From Leptospira mtsangambouensis (lineage in GTDB: Bacteria; Spirochaetota; Leptospiria; Leptospirales; Leptospiraceae), in assembly GCF_004770475.1 (NCBI RefSeq), contig NZ_RQHK01000002.1, forward strand, positions 412,001-476,000: DNA of 64,000 bases. The letters are read 5' to 3'. The notes below the pieces were generated by a model, which saw only the letters and a list, made by a program, of their open reading frames with translations, did not search any database and was not told where the DNA came from. The position numbers and the translations under genes are program-made. Positions 29,540 to 39,325 of this stretch are shown here, one piece after another. The first letter of the stretch is position 1. The number at the start of each line of letters is the position of its first letter.

Positions 29540-30606
29540 ATCCTCAGAAAAAATTATACGATTGGTACCAAGTCCATAAAAGGGACTTACCCTTTCGAAA
29601 GAAAAAACAAGCATACCCTATTTGGATTTCTGAAGTGATGCTTCAGCAAACTCGTGTTAATGCGATGTTGCCTTTGTATGATTCTTTTATCAAACGATTT
29701 CCAAATCCAGAATCATTGGCTTCTGCGGAAGAAGAGGAAGTTTTGGCTTTTTGGAAAGGACTTGGTTACTATAGTCGGGCCCGGAATTTGAGAAAGGCAG
29801 CAATTTTTCTTGTTCAAAATTACAATGGGTCTTTTCCAAAAGATCTAAACTCTGTTTTGAAACTCCCGGGAATAGGAAATTATACAGCAAGGGCTATACT
29901 TTCGATTGCCTACGATTTACCCTTAGCAGTGTTAGATGGAAATGTAAAACGAGTTTTGTCCCGTTATTACGGGTATACTGAAAATATTTTAGGGCCTAAA
30001 GCAGATCGTGACTTACAAGAGAAAGCGGATCTCTTTTTAAATTCAGAACATCCGGGTGATCACAACCAAGCATTGATGGAATTAGGTGCCACCCTATGTT
30101 TGCCGGAATCACCCAAATGTTTGTTATGCCCACTCAGTGAATTTTGTTTTGCAAGAATCCACCAAAAAACCGCAGAAATCCCACTTAGAAAAAAAGAGAA
30201 AAAACAAATCCAACTTGTTTCAGAGATTTTTGTTCTTTCGAACCAAAAACAAATTTTACTCGTTCGTGAACCCAAAATGCGGTTTTTAAAAGAAATGTTT
30301 CATCTTCCTTATGGAATGGTCGGTGATGTCCCGGAAGAAGCCTATGCCCCAAGTCCTTTTTTTCTTGCTCTGAAAGAAATCGCAAAAGACCCAAAGACAA
30401 TCGGTACATTCAAACATACGATCACCCATCATAAGTTGGATTTTTCCGTTTTGACCTATCCATTGCCAGTGAGGGGAGAAATCGAAAAATTGACAAAGAA
30501 ATTCGGAGTAGAAAGTAAGTGGGTCACTCTTTCGAGTCTGGATACTGAATTTCCCTCCTCTCTCGCTTCGAAAGTAAAAAAGTTTTTGCTTTACTTAGAA
30601 TCATAA
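29536..30606 (+). CDS. mutY: A/G-specific adenine DNA glycosylase
   Basis: MutY removes adenine mispaired with 8-oxoguanine. The 356-residue product has the HhH-GPD fold with catalytic Glu33 in WISEVMLQQTR, hairpin LPGIGNYTARAI and the catalytic-Asp block LDGNVKRVLSR. The [4Fe-4S] loop C-x6-C-x2-C-x5-C is intact (CLPESPKCLLCPLSEFC). The C-terminal NUDIX-like 8-oxoG recognition domain covers about 225-350 (FKHTITHHKLDFSV). Translation begins at TTG 29536, overlapping the stop of the preceding small gene by 3-4 bp; the next in-frame ATG would remove the catalytic region. Confidence 0.95.
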   Translation: MNPQKKLYDWYQVHKRDLPFRKKKQAYPIWISEVMLQQTRVNAMLPLYDSFIKRFPNPESLASAEEEEVLAFWKGLGYYSRARNLRKAAIFLVQNYNGSFPKDLNSVLKLPGIGNYTARAILSIAYDLPLAVLDGNVKRVLSRYYGYTENILGPKADRDLQEKADLFLNSEHPGDHNQALMELGATLCLPESPKCLLCPLSEFCFARIHQKTAEIPLRKKEKKQIQLVSEIFVLSNQKQILLVREPKMRFLKEMFHLPYGMVGDVPEEAYAPSPFFLALKEIAKDPKTIGTFKHTITHHKLDFSVLTYPLPVRGEIEKLTKKFGVESKWVTLSSLDTEFPSSLASKVKKFLLYLES

Positions 30607-30626
30607 TTCGATACGATTCACGGGCT

Positions 30627-33359
30627 ATGCTCGAGATCATTGTTTGGATCGAACATGTAATCGCAAATATCCCTTTGCCAATTCTTGAGGTTTGGGGGCG
30701 GTTTTCTTTTTTATTCGGTTCTATTCTTTCGATATTTGCTTTTGCAGGTTTTACTTTCCGGAATGGAAAAACCTTTCGAATCTCTCGAGAAGTTTGGAAT
30801 TGGAATCTGACAAGTTTTTATTGGTTTGTTATTACCTTCGTATCCATCTTCCTGACTGGTTATTTGGGAAGTTCCATCGTTTTAATCCCTGGAGCCCAGA
30901 CACTAGAAAGTCTCAAGGATCTTTCTGTTTTCCTTTGTTTGAATTTTTTTGGTTATCCGGCACTTCTTGCCGTTCCATTTGCCTATGGACTCTCTGACTT
31001 AATTGAGGGGGTCCCACCAGAATTTTTATGGGACTGGTTGCCTGGATACTTTATCAATCCAACACTCTTTTGGTTGTCTTATCAGATGATTGGGAAGTCA
31101 CCTGATTTCCGTAAGGTGAGAGTCTGGGTTTATTATTTTTTATTTGTTCTTCTTTTTTTATTTCTCGAACCATTTTTATGGGGATACTTATGTTCGGAAC
31201 AATTTGGTTCTGAAATTTCCTATCACACTGTTAGTTCTGCTCTTTTGTTTACCACTGGGATCACTTGGATTTTGGCTCCATTCGTGATGTTCGTTTGTTT
31301 TCCACTTGTTAGAAGTTTCGGTTTTTTTTGGGCCGAAGTTCCGGGGCAAGTCAAAGAAGTCACATTGTCCGATCCACCTTGGATTTGGATTTCTGGGCTT
31401 AATGGACAAAAAAAATCCGACAAAGAATCTGATATAAAAACGGGAATTTCATTACAATTATTTATTGTGACACCTTTTGTTTGTTTGGTGCTTGTTCTAG
31501 TTGGAATAACTTCTTACGTTACCTTAAAAAATGCAGAACAAACAGCATTCCAAATGGTTGAGGTCCTTCATCGGCAGTGGTCAAAAAATATCAATTTAAG
31601 TTTGGATCGTTATTTCTCTGAGATCCCCAACAAATCTGAAAAACATTACGAACAAAGTAAACTTGTAGAAGTACTCGATGGATCGAAAGTGAATCCGCAA
31701 AGTAAGGTTTTTTTACTAGATGCCCATTTGAATCCTTTGGCTTCACTTTCTTCTGAAGCCAATAAATCCAGGGTATTAGAAGTTGTAAGAGTTGAACTCA
31801 AAAAATTAGAAAACGAAATCAGTGCATCCGAAAAACGTTTTAGTTTTGCCGTTGTGACCAAAAAGCCACTTTCTCGTGAAAACTGGAATGCTATGGTTAC
31901 GATTTATTCGCATCCGCAACTCAAAGAAAAAACATATCTCATCACTTTATTTCCTTATTCATTTTATTTAAGCGGAGTGTTTACAGGGAATAGTGAATCA
32001 GCGATGGTGTTTGCTTGGGCAATTTTACTCAGTTTAATTTTGGCGGCGGTCATTTCTGAATTTGTAACAAGACCTGTTCTTTCCTTTGCGAAAGCTTCCA
32101 AATCCTTAGCAAAAGGGGATTGGAATTATCCAGTAGGCGAAAGTATGATTGCCGAGCTTAAAGATCTTTCTGAGGCTTTTCGGTTTATGTCTTCGGAGCT
32201 CAGACAAAGTTTTGAACGAGTGGAAGAAAGCCAAAGATTGGTTATGGAAACCAATTCCAATTTAGAAGAAAAAATTGTCCTAAGAACAGAAGCTCTGATC
32301 GAAAGTAATCGCAGTTTGGTTGAAATGATCGAAACAAAAGAAAAAATCTTAATCGATTTGCATAAAACACAAACACAACTTTTGCAGAGTGAAAAATTGG
32401 CAGCACTCGGGCAATTTGCGGCAGGGATCACTCATGAACTCAACACTCCTCTTGGTGCGATCACCTCCAGTGTCCACTCAATGTCCGAAATTTTAAAAAA
32501 TGATATAACAAGTTTACCTGACTTTTTGGAATCTTTGGATATCACAGAAAAAGAGGATTTTCATTTTTTTCTGAATCTCGCTGTATCGTTTGGATCTCGT
32601 CATGCGGGACTACTCAATCGTACGGAAAAAAAAGAAAGAATCGGAATATTAAATTCTCATCAAATAGAAAATCCAGAAGAAGTGATGGAAGATCTTACTT
32701 CATTAGGTATTCTCCAACTGGACGAATCAATTTTGAAAGTTCTAAAAAGATCAAAGTCAGGAATCATTTTACAAAATGTTTTAACTTTGGGGAGTTTGTA
32801 TCGATTGGCTTACGTAATTCAAACCGCCACTGAAAAAGCATCTCATGTAGTGAATGCACTCAAACATTATCTTTATACAGATCGATTAGAAACAGAAACA
32901 AATTTTCAGAATGTTCATATTCCAACTGAATTAGATTCTATACTCACTTTATACCAAACAAAGATTAAAAATGATGTAGAAGTTACAAAATTATATAAAA
33001 CAACTGACTATTGTTTGGCGGAAAGGGACAAACTCAATCAAGTTTGGATCAATATCATTAACAATGCTTTACAAGCAATGGAATACCGTGGAAAACTAAC
33101 CATCTCTGTTTTTTCAAATGAGGATATGGTCATCACTTCCATTCAAGATACAGGAAAAGGAATCGCCCCAGAGATTCGTGATAAGATTTTTTTACCTTTT
33201 TTTACTACAAAAAAACATGGCGAAGGGATTGGGCTTGGGCTTGACATTTGTAAACAAATCGTAGAAAAAATGAAAGGTACAATTGAATTTTCGTCAGATG
33301 ATCAAGGGACTGAGTTTAGGGTGTACTTACCAAAGGTAATCGAAGGGGAAAGAGATTGA
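30627..33359 (+). CDS. Multi-pass sensor histidine kinase with interrupted DHp domain
   Basis: The 910-residue kinase has about six N-terminal membrane helices (to about 235), another near 275-300, an extracytoplasmic region (about 300-445), a further helix (about 450-475), a HAMP-like stretch (about 475-525) and a coiled coil (about 530-590). The H box [11 protein letters not shown] carries His603. The second DHp helix ([19 protein letters not shown]) follows only after an insert of about 115 residues rich in charged residues. The ATPase domain has [21 protein letters not shown] and [15 protein letters not shown]. The stimulus is unknown. The response regulator gene starts within its stop codon (TTGA), so it is almost certainly the partner. 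Confidence 0.9.
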   Translation: MLEIIVWIEHVIANIPLPILEVWGRFSFLFGSILSIFAFAGFTFRNGKTFRISREVWNWNLTSFYWFVITFVSIFLTGYLGSSIVLIPGAQTLESLKDLSVFLCLNFFGYPALLAVPFAYGLSDLIEGVPPEFLWDWLPGYFINPTLFWLSYQMIGKSPDFRKVRVWVYYFLFVLLFLFLEPFLWGYLCSEQFGSEISYHTVSSALLFTTGITWILAPFVMFVCFPLVRSFGFFWAEVPGQVKEVTLSDPPWIWISGLNGQKKSDKESDIKTGISLQLFIVTPFVCLVLVLVGITSYVTLKNAEQTAFQMVEVLHRQWSKNINLSLDRYFSEIPNKSEKHYEQSKLVEVLDGSKVNPQSKVFLLDAHLNPLASLSSEANKSRVLEVVRVELKKLENEISASEKRFSFAVVTKKPLSRENWNAMVTIYSHPQLKEKTYLITLFPYSFYLSGVFTGNSESAMVFAWAILLSLILAAVISEFVTRPVLSFAKASKSLAKGDWNYPVGESMIAELKDLSEAFRFMSSELRQSFERVEESQRLVMETNSNLEEKIVLRTEALIESNRSLVEMIETKEKILIDLHKTQTQLLQSEKLAALGQFAAGITHELNTPLGAITSSVHSMSEILKNDITSLPDFLESLDITEKEDFHFFLNLAVSFGSRHAGLLNRTEKKERIGILNSHQIENPEEVMEDLTSLGILQLDESILKVLKRSKSGIILQNVLTLGSLYRLAYVIQTATEKASHVVNALKHYLYTDRLETETNFQNVHIPTELDSILTLYQTKIKNDVEVTKLYKTTDYCLAERDKLNQVWINIINNALQAMEYRGKLTISVFSNEDMVITSIQDTGKGIAPEIRDKIFLPFFTTKKHGEGIGLGLDICKQIVEKMKGTIEFSSDDQGTEFRVYLPKVIEGERD

Positions 33360-33772
33360 ATATTACGCAGCTACAAACTGAAAAAAACGCAATCCTATGC
33401 GTGGATGATGAGCCGATCCTTCTCCTTTCCCTCGTACAAGAACTAAAACGGGAAATCGGTGGCGGTTATACTTATGAAACGGCACAAAATCCCGAAGAGG
33501 CCATGGAAGTGATCGATGACCTTTGCAGTTCTGGAGTGGAAGTCATTCTCATCCTTTCCGATTGGCTGATGCCAGGAATGCGAGGAGACGAATTTCTCAT
33601 CCAAGTCCACCAAAAATACCCACATATCAAATCCATTCTGATTTCAGGCCATGCGGATCGTGATGCCATCAACCGTGTAAAAGAAGAAGCAAAAACCTAC
33701 GCCATTTTTTCCAAACCATGGAATACTAGAGAATTGCTAGATGCAGTTCGTTTCTGTTGCAATTTGACCTAA
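33356..33772 (+). CDS. Single-domain response regulator
   Basis: The 138-residue protein is a lone receiver domain: acidic pair Asp17/Asp18, phosphoacceptor Asp69 in [11 protein letters not shown], conserved Ser97 (LISGHA) and Lys120 in FSKPWN. No DNA-binding or enzymatic output follows, so it must act by protein contact, phosphorelay or feedback. The FSKPW ending resembles receivers of the HD-GYP/RpfG-like class. Start TTG 33356 overlaps the stop of the upstream kinase, which fixes both the start and the likely partnership. The loop before Asp69 is longer than usual. Confidence 0.9.
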   Translation: MNITQLQTEKNAILCVDDEPILLLSLVQELKREIGGGYTYETAQNPEEAMEVIDDLCSSGVEVILILSDWLMPGMRGDEFLIQVHQKYPHIKSILISGHADRDAINRVKEEAKTYAIFSKPWNTRELLDAVRFCCNLT

Positions 33773-33793
33773 GTCCATTTTTCTGGACGTAAG

Positions 33794-34069
33794 GTGCGTA
33801 CCATCTACATCCGCAAACTCCGATTTGAAGAAGCTCGTATCAAGTTAGAACGAGAACTCCATGATGCCTTTATGGACGGGGAGACCTATGTGGAAATTTT
33901 ACATGGGATTGGAGAGGGAATTCTTCGGCGAATGGCGATTGACTACGTAGAGTCTTGCGGTTTTCTGAAACTAGTGGAGACCGATCCGATGTTTCGGTCA
34001 AACCCGGGTGCAACGATTGTGGAAATTCTTGCCCCCTCCAAAGAATACATCAACCGATTGAAATCATGA
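33794..34069 (+). CDS. Small Smr-domain protein
   Basis: The 91-residue protein is essentially one Smr domain, the C-terminal nuclease-like fold of MutS2. It has the signature HGIGEGILRR at residues 37-46 (family HGxGxGxLR), a preceding helix FEEARIKLERELHDAF and the final strand TIVEIL. Stand-alone Smr proteins can be nicking endonucleases or RNA-binding factors; the role here is unknown. Translation begins at GTG 33794. The stop overlaps the cimA start (ATGA), so it is coupled to cimA. A short GTCCA/TGGAC hairpin lies just before the start (33773-33788). Confidence 0.85.
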   Translation: MRTIYIRKLRFEEARIKLERELHDAFMDGETYVEILHGIGEGILRRMAIDYVESCGFLKLVETDPMFRSNPGATIVEILAPSKEYINRLKS

Positions 34070-35601
34070 CCGAACCAAACTCTAGTATAGAAATCCTCGA
34101 CGTAACATTGCGAGATGGGGAACAAACCAACGGTGTTTCATTTTCTTGGCAACAAAAGCTAAATATCACAAAACACCTGTTAATGGATCTGAAAACAGAC
34201 CGAGTGGAAATCGCAAGCGCTCGTGTTTCTCCAGGTGAATTCGAAGCAGTCAAAAAAATTGTGGAATGGGCCAAGTCCGAAGGCCTACACGATCGAATTG
34301 AAATTTTAGGATTTGTTGATTACGATAAAACTGTCGAATGGATGAAGGGAACAGGGGTTCGGGTTCTTAATCTTCTCACAAAGGGATCACTCAATCACCT
34401 AACAAACCAACTTCGAAAGACCCCAAGAGAACATTTTTTAGACATCCAGAAAACTGTCGAATTTGCATCTGCTTCTGGAATCGCCGTAAACGTTTATTTA
34501 GAAGACTGGTCAAATGGATACACCCATTCCAGGGATTATGTGTTGGAATACTTAAGCGTTGTATCAAAGTTTCCGATTCAAAAATTTTATTTGGCTGATA
34601 CTCTGGGTGTTCTGTCTCCCTTCGAAGTTCGAACAGCCATTACCGATCTTGTAAAAGAATTCCCAAAACTATGGTTTGAATTCCACGGACATAATGATTA
34701 TGATTTAGCAGTTGCTAACTGTTTGGAAGCGGTGAGTGCTGGTGTTCGTGGGCTTCATGTGGCTGTGAATGGACTTGGGGAACGTGCCGGAAATTCTCCT
34801 TTAGAAGCTGTTGTCACCGCAATCCATGACAAAACAAAATTTAAAACTTCCATAGTGGAAAAAGAAATCACCAATGCCTCAAGGCTTGTGGCGGTTTTTT
34901 CTGGGAAACGCATTTCGGATAACCGACCGATTGTTGGTGAGGATGTATTCACACAAACTGCCGGTGTTCATGCAGATGGTGACAAAAAAGGAAATTTATA
35001 TGCCAACCCCATTTTGCCAGAAAGGTTTGGACGATCTAGAGTTTACGCATTAGGAAAGTTAGCTGGTAAAGCAAGCATTACAGAAAATTTAAAACAGTTG
35101 GGTATGGTTCTTTCCCCCGAAATTGAAAAAAAAGTTTTGGAACGAGTGATTGAACTTGGTGACCAGAACAAAACCGTCACCAAGGAAGACCTTCCCTATA
35201 TCATCTCTGATATCACTGGCGAAAATTTGGAAGCAAGTTTTCGTATTGAGACTTGCACCGTAACGAGTGGAATCGGAGTCAAACCAAAGGCCGATGTAAA
35301 GGTGAATTTCCAAGGGAAGGATTATGCGGCAAAGGGAGAAGGGGACGGTGGTTACGATGCTTTTATGAATGCCCTTGGTAAAATTTTAAAAGAATTAAAA
35401 ATCCAAATTCCAAAACTCTATGACTATGAAGTTCGGATTCCTCCCGGAGGAAATACCAATGCTTTAGTTGAAACTGTCATTACTTGGAAAGTGGAAGGTG
35501 AAACTCATCCCATTCGCACTATTGGCATTGACTCTGACCAACAAGTGGCAGCTGTGAAAGCCACAGAACGATTGTTACATATTTTACTCGGAAACGTATG
35601 A
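34066..35601 (+). CDS. cimA: Citramalate synthase (2-isopropylmalate synthase family)
   Basis: The 511-residue enzyme condenses pyruvate and acetyl-CoA to (R)-citramalate, the first step of the threonine-independent isoleucine route used by Leptospira. It matches my memory of L. interrogans CimA over its whole length: LDVTLRDGEQTNGVSFS, RVEIASARVS, VLNLLTKGS, NVYLEDWSNG, FEFHGHNDYDLAVANC, NGLGERAGNSPLEA, FTQTAGVHADGDKKGNLYANP and GEGDGGYDAFMNAL. The leucines and tyrosine of the pyruvate pocket lie in LNLLTKGS and NVYLEDW. The C-terminal regulatory domain (about 400-511) is present. ATG 34066 overlaps the Smr gene stop; a longer reading from 33955 would only add out-of-frame sequence of that gene. 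Confidence 0.93.
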   Translation: MTEPNSSIEILDVTLRDGEQTNGVSFSWQQKLNITKHLLMDLKTDRVEIASARVSPGEFEAVKKIVEWAKSEGLHDRIEILGFVDYDKTVEWMKGTGVRVLNLLTKGSLNHLTNQLRKTPREHFLDIQKTVEFASASGIAVNVYLEDWSNGYTHSRDYVLEYLSVVSKFPIQKFYLADTLGVLSPFEVRTAITDLVKEFPKLWFEFHGHNDYDLAVANCLEAVSAGVRGLHVAVNGLGERAGNSPLEAVVTAIHDKTKFKTSIVEKEITNASRLVAVFSGKRISDNRPIVGEDVFTQTAGVHADGDKKGNLYANPILPERFGRSRVYALGKLAGKASITENLKQLGMVLSPEIEKKVLERVIELGDQNKTVTKEDLPYIISDITGENLEASFRIETCTVTSGIGVKPKADVKVNFQGKDYAAKGEGDGGYDAFMNALGKILKELKIQIPKLYDYEVRIPPGGNTNALVETVITWKVEGETHPIRTIGIDSDQQVAAVKATERLLHILLGNV

Positions 35602-36164
35602 TTCATTTTCTCATTGTGGGCCTTGGGAATCCAGGGGATAAATATAAAAACACTCGCCATAACATTGGTTTTATGATCTTGGATGCTCTTGCGAGTAGTT
35701 TCAGTGTTTCTTTCAAAGATTCCAAAAAATATATGGAATCAACTCATACTCTGGACGGAGACAAAGTCCATCTTTTGAAACCATTGGAGTTTATGAATCT
35801 TTCTGGAAAAGCCACCCAAACTCTTGCCAATTTGTATAAAATTCCTCCCTCCCAAATTTTAGTCGTTCAGGATGAAGTGGACCTACCTTTTGGTAAGATA
35901 AAAAATAAAATTGGCGGCGGAACGGCTGGCCACAACGGACTAAAAGATATCGTCGCAAAACTAGGTTCGCAAGAATTCCACCGGTTACGGTTTGGAGTTG
36001 GCAAACCAGAAAAAGGTGGCATGGAAGTTGCTGATTTTGTTTTACAAAATTTTAATTCCGAAGAGAAAAACGGTTTAGATGCACTCATCAAAGAATCAGT
36101 TACTAAAATTGAAGATTGGGTCAAAACCAATCGCAATTTAATCCGAAAAGAAAATGGAGGTTAG
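35598..36164 (+). CDS. pth: Peptidyl-tRNA hydrolase
   Basis: Pth recycles peptidyl-tRNA released from stalled ribosomes. The 188-residue protein begins LIVGLGNPGDKYKNTRHNIGF, with Asn11 and catalytic His21. Other active-site residues are Asn67 (FMNLSG), Asp92 (VQDEVDLPFGK) and the Asn of GHNGLKDI. The length is typical. Its ATG overlaps the cimA stop by 4 bp. It is part of the tightly packed string from the sensor kinase gene to pth. Confidence 0.96.
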   Translation: MIHFLIVGLGNPGDKYKNTRHNIGFMILDALASSFSVSFKDSKKYMESTHTLDGDKVHLLKPLEFMNLSGKATQTLANLYKIPPSQILVVQDEVDLPFGKIKNKIGGGTAGHNGLKDIVAKLGSQEFHRLRFGVGKPEKGGMEVADFVLQNFNSEEKNGLDALIKESVTKIEDWVKTNRNLIRKENGG

Positions 36165-36213
36165 GTGGTTCACTCTTAACAAAACATGGTGAATATACCA
36201 GAGATCACATTTT

Positions 36214-36798
36214 ATGACAAAAGACAAAGAAACTTCTATAAACCTTCGTAGCCTTATCTTCCAAACCATTCTATCGATTGTGATTGTGCTGACGATTGTA
36301 TTTGGACTTGCATTTTTCTTTCGAAAGGAACTACTCGGATTTAGCGAACACTTTGTCCGTATCTTTGGTTATTTAGGCCTTTTTGTGGGAATGATTCTAT
36401 CCGATAGTTTGCCTGCTTTTGTTCCTCCCGATGCATTTCTAATGCTTGCCATCACGGGAGAAATGGATCCTTTAAAAACCATTCTCTCTATGTCTTTTGG
36501 GAGTATCATTGGTGGATCCTTAGCATACTTTGTTGGATTGTATCTAATCCCTAAGTTTCATTTAGGTCGGCAAATGGTTTTGCACTATGAAGACAAACTC
36601 CTTCCTTATCTTCGTAAATATGGTTTTGGTGCTGTTGTTTTAAGTGCTTTAACTCCCATTCCCTATTCTTGGATGGCATATACGGTGGGAACTTTTAAGA
36701 TGCGTTATTCGCTATTTTTACTCGGTTCTCTTTTTCGATTTGTTAGGGTCACTGTTTACTTTTATGCCATGTATCTTGGATGGATCACGGGAGGATAG
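36214..36798 (+). CDS. VTT-domain (DedA/YqaA-like) membrane protein
   Basis: The 194-residue membrane protein has four to five helices and the VTT (SNARE-associated/DedA) pattern: FGYLGLFVGMILSDSLPAFVPPDAFL, GSIIGGSLAYFVG with the glycine-rich turn, and YGFGAVVLSALTPIPYSWMAYTVGTF. It is closer to the YqaA branch than to classical DedA, having a short C-terminus. Family members are thought to move or scramble lipids or act as H+-dependent flippases; the substrate is unknown. The next gene starts directly after its stop (TAGATG), and GGAGG in its last codons serves as that gene's ribosome site. Confidence 0.85.
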   Translation: MTKDKETSINLRSLIFQTILSIVIVLTIVFGLAFFFRKELLGFSEHFVRIFGYLGLFVGMILSDSLPAFVPPDAFLMLAITGEMDPLKTILSMSFGSIIGGSLAYFVGLYLIPKFHLGRQMVLHYEDKLLPYLRKYGFGAVVLSALTPIPYSWMAYTVGTFKMRYSLFLLGSLFRFVRVTVYFYAMYLGWITGG

Positions 36799-37020
36799 AT
36801 GTCAGACGAACGTTTGTTCCCAAAAACAGTGGATGAAGTCATTTTAGAAAAGATAAGGTTTTTCTTTTTGCCAGACCGGACTGCGGCCTTTGTTAAAAAT
36901 TTGGTAGAAGGGAAAGTATCAGAAAGGTCTCTGATTTGTTGTAATTCAGGATGTGATGTTTGTAATGAGACCATATACAATTGTTATATGGCAGTAAAAA
37001 AAGAATTGGAAAATACTTAA
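36799..37020 (+). CDS. Small cysteine-rich protein, 73 aa
   Basis: The 73-residue product has a helical N-terminal half and a cysteine cluster at Cys47, Cys48, Cys52, Cys55 and Cys62 (CC-x3-C-x2-C-x6-C) in ICCNSGCDVCNETIYNCY, followed by a helix ending KKEL. The CCxxGCxxC...Y core resembles the oxidoreductase-like (PF09791) motif, which is poorly characterised; a metal site is plausible. The Shine-Dalgarno GGAGG at the end of the upstream gene sits 6 nt from ATG 36799, which supports real translation. It lies between the VTT protein and rarA, 1 bp before the latter. Confidence 0.75.
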   Translation: MSDERLFPKTVDEVILEKIRFFFLPDRTAAFVKNLVEGKVSERSLICCNSGCDVCNETIYNCYMAVKKELENT

Positions 37021-37021
37021 A

Positions 37022-38281
37022 TTGGACTCTCTTTTTTCGCAAAACAAACAAGTTCCTTTGGCCCATGCCGTTCGACCGAAAAACTGGTCTGAATTTGTAG
37101 GACAAACCCAAGTGGTGCAATCACTTAGGGCAATTTCAAAACCCACCTCTATTTTGTTATATGGACCTCCAGGTACTGGAAAAACAACTCTGGCACATCT
37201 TTTAAGCCAAGGTTGGAGTATGCAAAAACGTTATTTGAGTTGTGTAACGAGTGGTGTGAAAGAAGTGCGAGAGGTTTTGGATGAAGCCAAACGACAAGGT
37301 ACCATAGTCTTATTTTTAGATGAGATCCATCGTTTTTCTTCCTCCCAACAAGATGCCCTTCTTTCCGCTGTGGAGGAAGGTGAAATTATATTAATTGCTG
37401 CCACAACAGAAAATCCAAGTTTTCGGGTTAACAAAGCTCTCCTTTCTCGGATGCTTGTGTATAGACTCACTACTTTATCGGAAGAAGAAGAAAATTCAAT
37501 TTTTGAAACTTGCCTTACGAAACTAAATCACAAAGGAAATTTTCCTCAGGACTTAAAAAAAGAACTCTTTCGTAGAAGTTCAGGAGATGCCAGAAAACTC
37601 CTTGGGTATCTGGAACGAATTTTAAGTTTTACTGAAGACACGGGAAGTATCGACGAATCTAAGTTAGCTGAAATTTTAGGCGAAAATGTAATTTTTTATG
37701 ATAAAAACAGTGAAAGTCATTATGATATCATTTCTGCTTTTATCAAATCCCTTCGTGGGAGTGATCCCGATGCGGCTCTTTTTTATTTGGCTCTTATGAT
37801 CGAAGGGGGAGAGGATCCACTATTTATCGCAAGGAGGCTTGTGATTTTTGCCAGTGAGGATGTGGGAAACGCCAGTGTTCATGCCCTTCCGCTTGCGATT
37901 GCCACTTGGCAGGCCGTGGAGCGTGTTGGGATGCCGGAAGGCCGCATTCCCCTCGGGCAATGTACCACTTTTCTTGCCTCTGCCCCTAAGTCTAATGCTA
38001 GTTATTTGGCAATTGATAAAGCCTTACAACTAGTTCGGGAAAGGAAACGAGAGTTCCAAATTCCAAATCACTTGCGAAATGCTCCCACAGCCACCCATAA
38101 GAAGGAAGGGGCAGGGAAAGATTACAAATACCCTCATGATTTCCCTGATCACTTCCTGAAAGAACGTTATTTCCCAACCAATTTTTATCCGGAGATTCCA
38201 CAGTTCTTTGAACCGACCAACCAGGGAATGGAAAAGAATTTAAGGGAACAATTGAAACGTCTCTGGGGAGACCGGTATTGA
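37022..38281 (+). CDS. rarA: Replication-associated recombination protein A (RarA/MgsA AAA+ ATPase)
   Basis: RarA is a clamp-loader-like AAA+ ATPase acting at stalled replication forks. The 419-residue product opens PLAHAVRPKNWSEFVGQTQ, has Walker A LLYGPPGTGKTTLA (about residues 41-54), Walker B IVLFLDEIHRF, sensor AATTENPSF and arginine-finger region SGDARKLLGYLE. The C-terminal tetramerisation part contains RGSDPDAALFYLALMIEGGEDPLFIARRLVIFASEDVGNA. Start TTG 37022 follows the previous stop by 1 bp; no nearer ATG retains the N-terminal motif. It is the last gene before the nuo operon. Confidence 0.95.
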   Translation: MDSLFSQNKQVPLAHAVRPKNWSEFVGQTQVVQSLRAISKPTSILLYGPPGTGKTTLAHLLSQGWSMQKRYLSCVTSGVKEVREVLDEAKRQGTIVLFLDEIHRFSSSQQDALLSAVEEGEIILIAATTENPSFRVNKALLSRMLVYRLTTLSEEEENSIFETCLTKLNHKGNFPQDLKKELFRRSSGDARKLLGYLERILSFTEDTGSIDESKLAEILGENVIFYDKNSESHYDIISAFIKSLRGSDPDAALFYLALMIEGGEDPLFIARRLVIFASEDVGNASVHALPLAIATWQAVERVGMPEGRIPLGQCTTFLASAPKSNASYLAIDKALQLVRERKREFQIPNHLRNAPTATHKKEGAGKDYKYPHDFPDHFLKERYFPTNFYPEIPQFFEPTNQGMEKNLREQLKRLWGDRY

Positions 38282-38396
38282 GAATTTATCTCAAATCGGC
38301 CACAAAAATTACAACCGGTCGAAATTAACACGAAAACAAAGGGGAAATTCATTCTCATCTTGACAAGCGAACCTAGTCGTGAGAGCATTTTCATAC

Positions 38397-38774
38397 ATGG
38401 GTTCTGCACCAGATAGTTTTGCGCCAATCCTTCTACAACTTTTGCTCGGAGTCGGTTTCTCCGCTCTGATCCTGACCCTTGCCTTCCTCATCAATCCGAA
38501 GAAAAAATCGAAACCTCAAGATACATTTGAATGTGGGGTTACATATTATGGTGATGCAAGAGGACTTTTTAATATTAAGTTCTATCTTGTGGCCGTTCTT
38601 TTTATTCTCTTCGATATTGAAGCTGTCTTCCTTTATCCTTGGGCAGTAAACTTAATTAGTTTTAAAGAAGCAGGTCTTGGAACTTTCTTCCTAGTGGAGA
38701 TGTTTTTCTTTTTACTCATACTCGTTGTGGGTCTATACTATATATGGAAAAAGGGAGCTCTGGAATGGGATTAA
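38397..38774 (+). CDS. nuoA: NADH-quinone oxidoreductase subunit A
   Basis: NuoA is a three-helix membrane subunit of complex I. The 125 residues from ATG 38397 carry the signature [49 protein letters not shown] central block, with the conserved Cys and Asp/Glu of [11 protein letters not shown]. An in-frame GTG at 38379 would add six residues; the ATG is preferred because the added residues are not membrane-like. TTGACA at 38360-38365 is a possible -35 box but no good -10 is visible. It starts a twelve-gene nuo run. Its last codons overlap nuoB. Confidence 0.95.
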   Translation: MGSAPDSFAPILLQLLLGVGFSALILTLAFLINPKKKSKPQDTFECGVTYYGDARGLFNIKFYLVAVLFILFDIEAVFLYPWAVNLISFKEAGLGTFFLVEMFFFLLILVVGLYYIWKKGALEWD

Positions 38775-39325
38775 CAGAAACACTATCCAAACCGGGTGAG
38801 ATGTTTGGCGATATGTTCCAAGTTGCTACTTTGGACAATGTAGTCCAATGGGGACAAAGTTTTTCTCTATGGCCTTATCCTTTTGCCACTGCTTGTTGTG
38901 GAATCGAATACATGAGTACATCTTGTGCCGATTATGACATTGCTCGTTTCGGAGCGGAACGTCCGTCTTTTTCACCACGCCAAGCCGATATGATTTTGGT
39001 TCTTGGAACCATCACTTATAAAATGGCTCCCGTCTTACGTCAGATATACGACCAATTGGCAGAACCGAAATTTGTAATTTCTGTAGGTGCTTGTGCTTCT
39101 TCTGGTGGCATGTTTCACACCTACGGTGTGTTACAAGGTGTTGATCGAATCCTTCCTGTGGATGTTTATGTTCCTGGTTGCCCTCCGCGTCCAGAAGCTC
39201 TCCTTGATGCCCTAGTCAAACTCCAAAAGAAAGTACAAAACCAAGGATTAGAAGCGAGACGCCAAGAAGTCATGCGAAAAATCCAAGAAATCAACGAACG
39301 CAACAAACCTCTCGTAGTGGCATGA
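38765..39325 (+). CDS. nuoB: NADH-quinone oxidoreductase subunit B
   Basis: NuoB carries cluster N2, the last iron-sulfur centre before quinone. The 186-residue product has adjacent Cys44 and Cys45 ([13 protein letters not shown]), Cys110 ([10 protein letters not shown]) and Cys139 ([11 protein letters not shown]), the four N2 ligands. ATG 38765 lies within the nuoA end and has AGGGAG about 8 nt upstream; an in-frame ATG at 38744 would give seven extra residues inside nuoA. It is overlapped by nuoC by 4 bp. Confidence 0.97.
   Translation: MGLTETLSKPGEMFGDMFQVATLDNVVQWGQSFSLWPYPFATACCGIEYMSTSCADYDIARFGAERPSFSPRQADMILVLGTITYKMAPVLRQIYDQLAEPKFVISVGACASSGGMFHTYGVLQGVDRILPVDVYVPGCPPRPEALLDALVKLQKKVQNQGLEARRQEVMRKIQEINERNKPLVVA

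Noticed and set aside
33955..34065. N-terminal extension of cimA by 37 residues
   Set aside because: It reads through the Smr gene in another frame; the CimA family starts at the LDVTLRDGEQ block and ATG 34066 overlaps the upstream stop as in neighbouring gene pairs.
38270..38320. GACCGGT/ACCGGTC and TTGAGA/TCTCAA pairs after rarA as a terminator
   Set aside because: The outer pair is far apart, the inner stem is only 6 bp and no T run follows.
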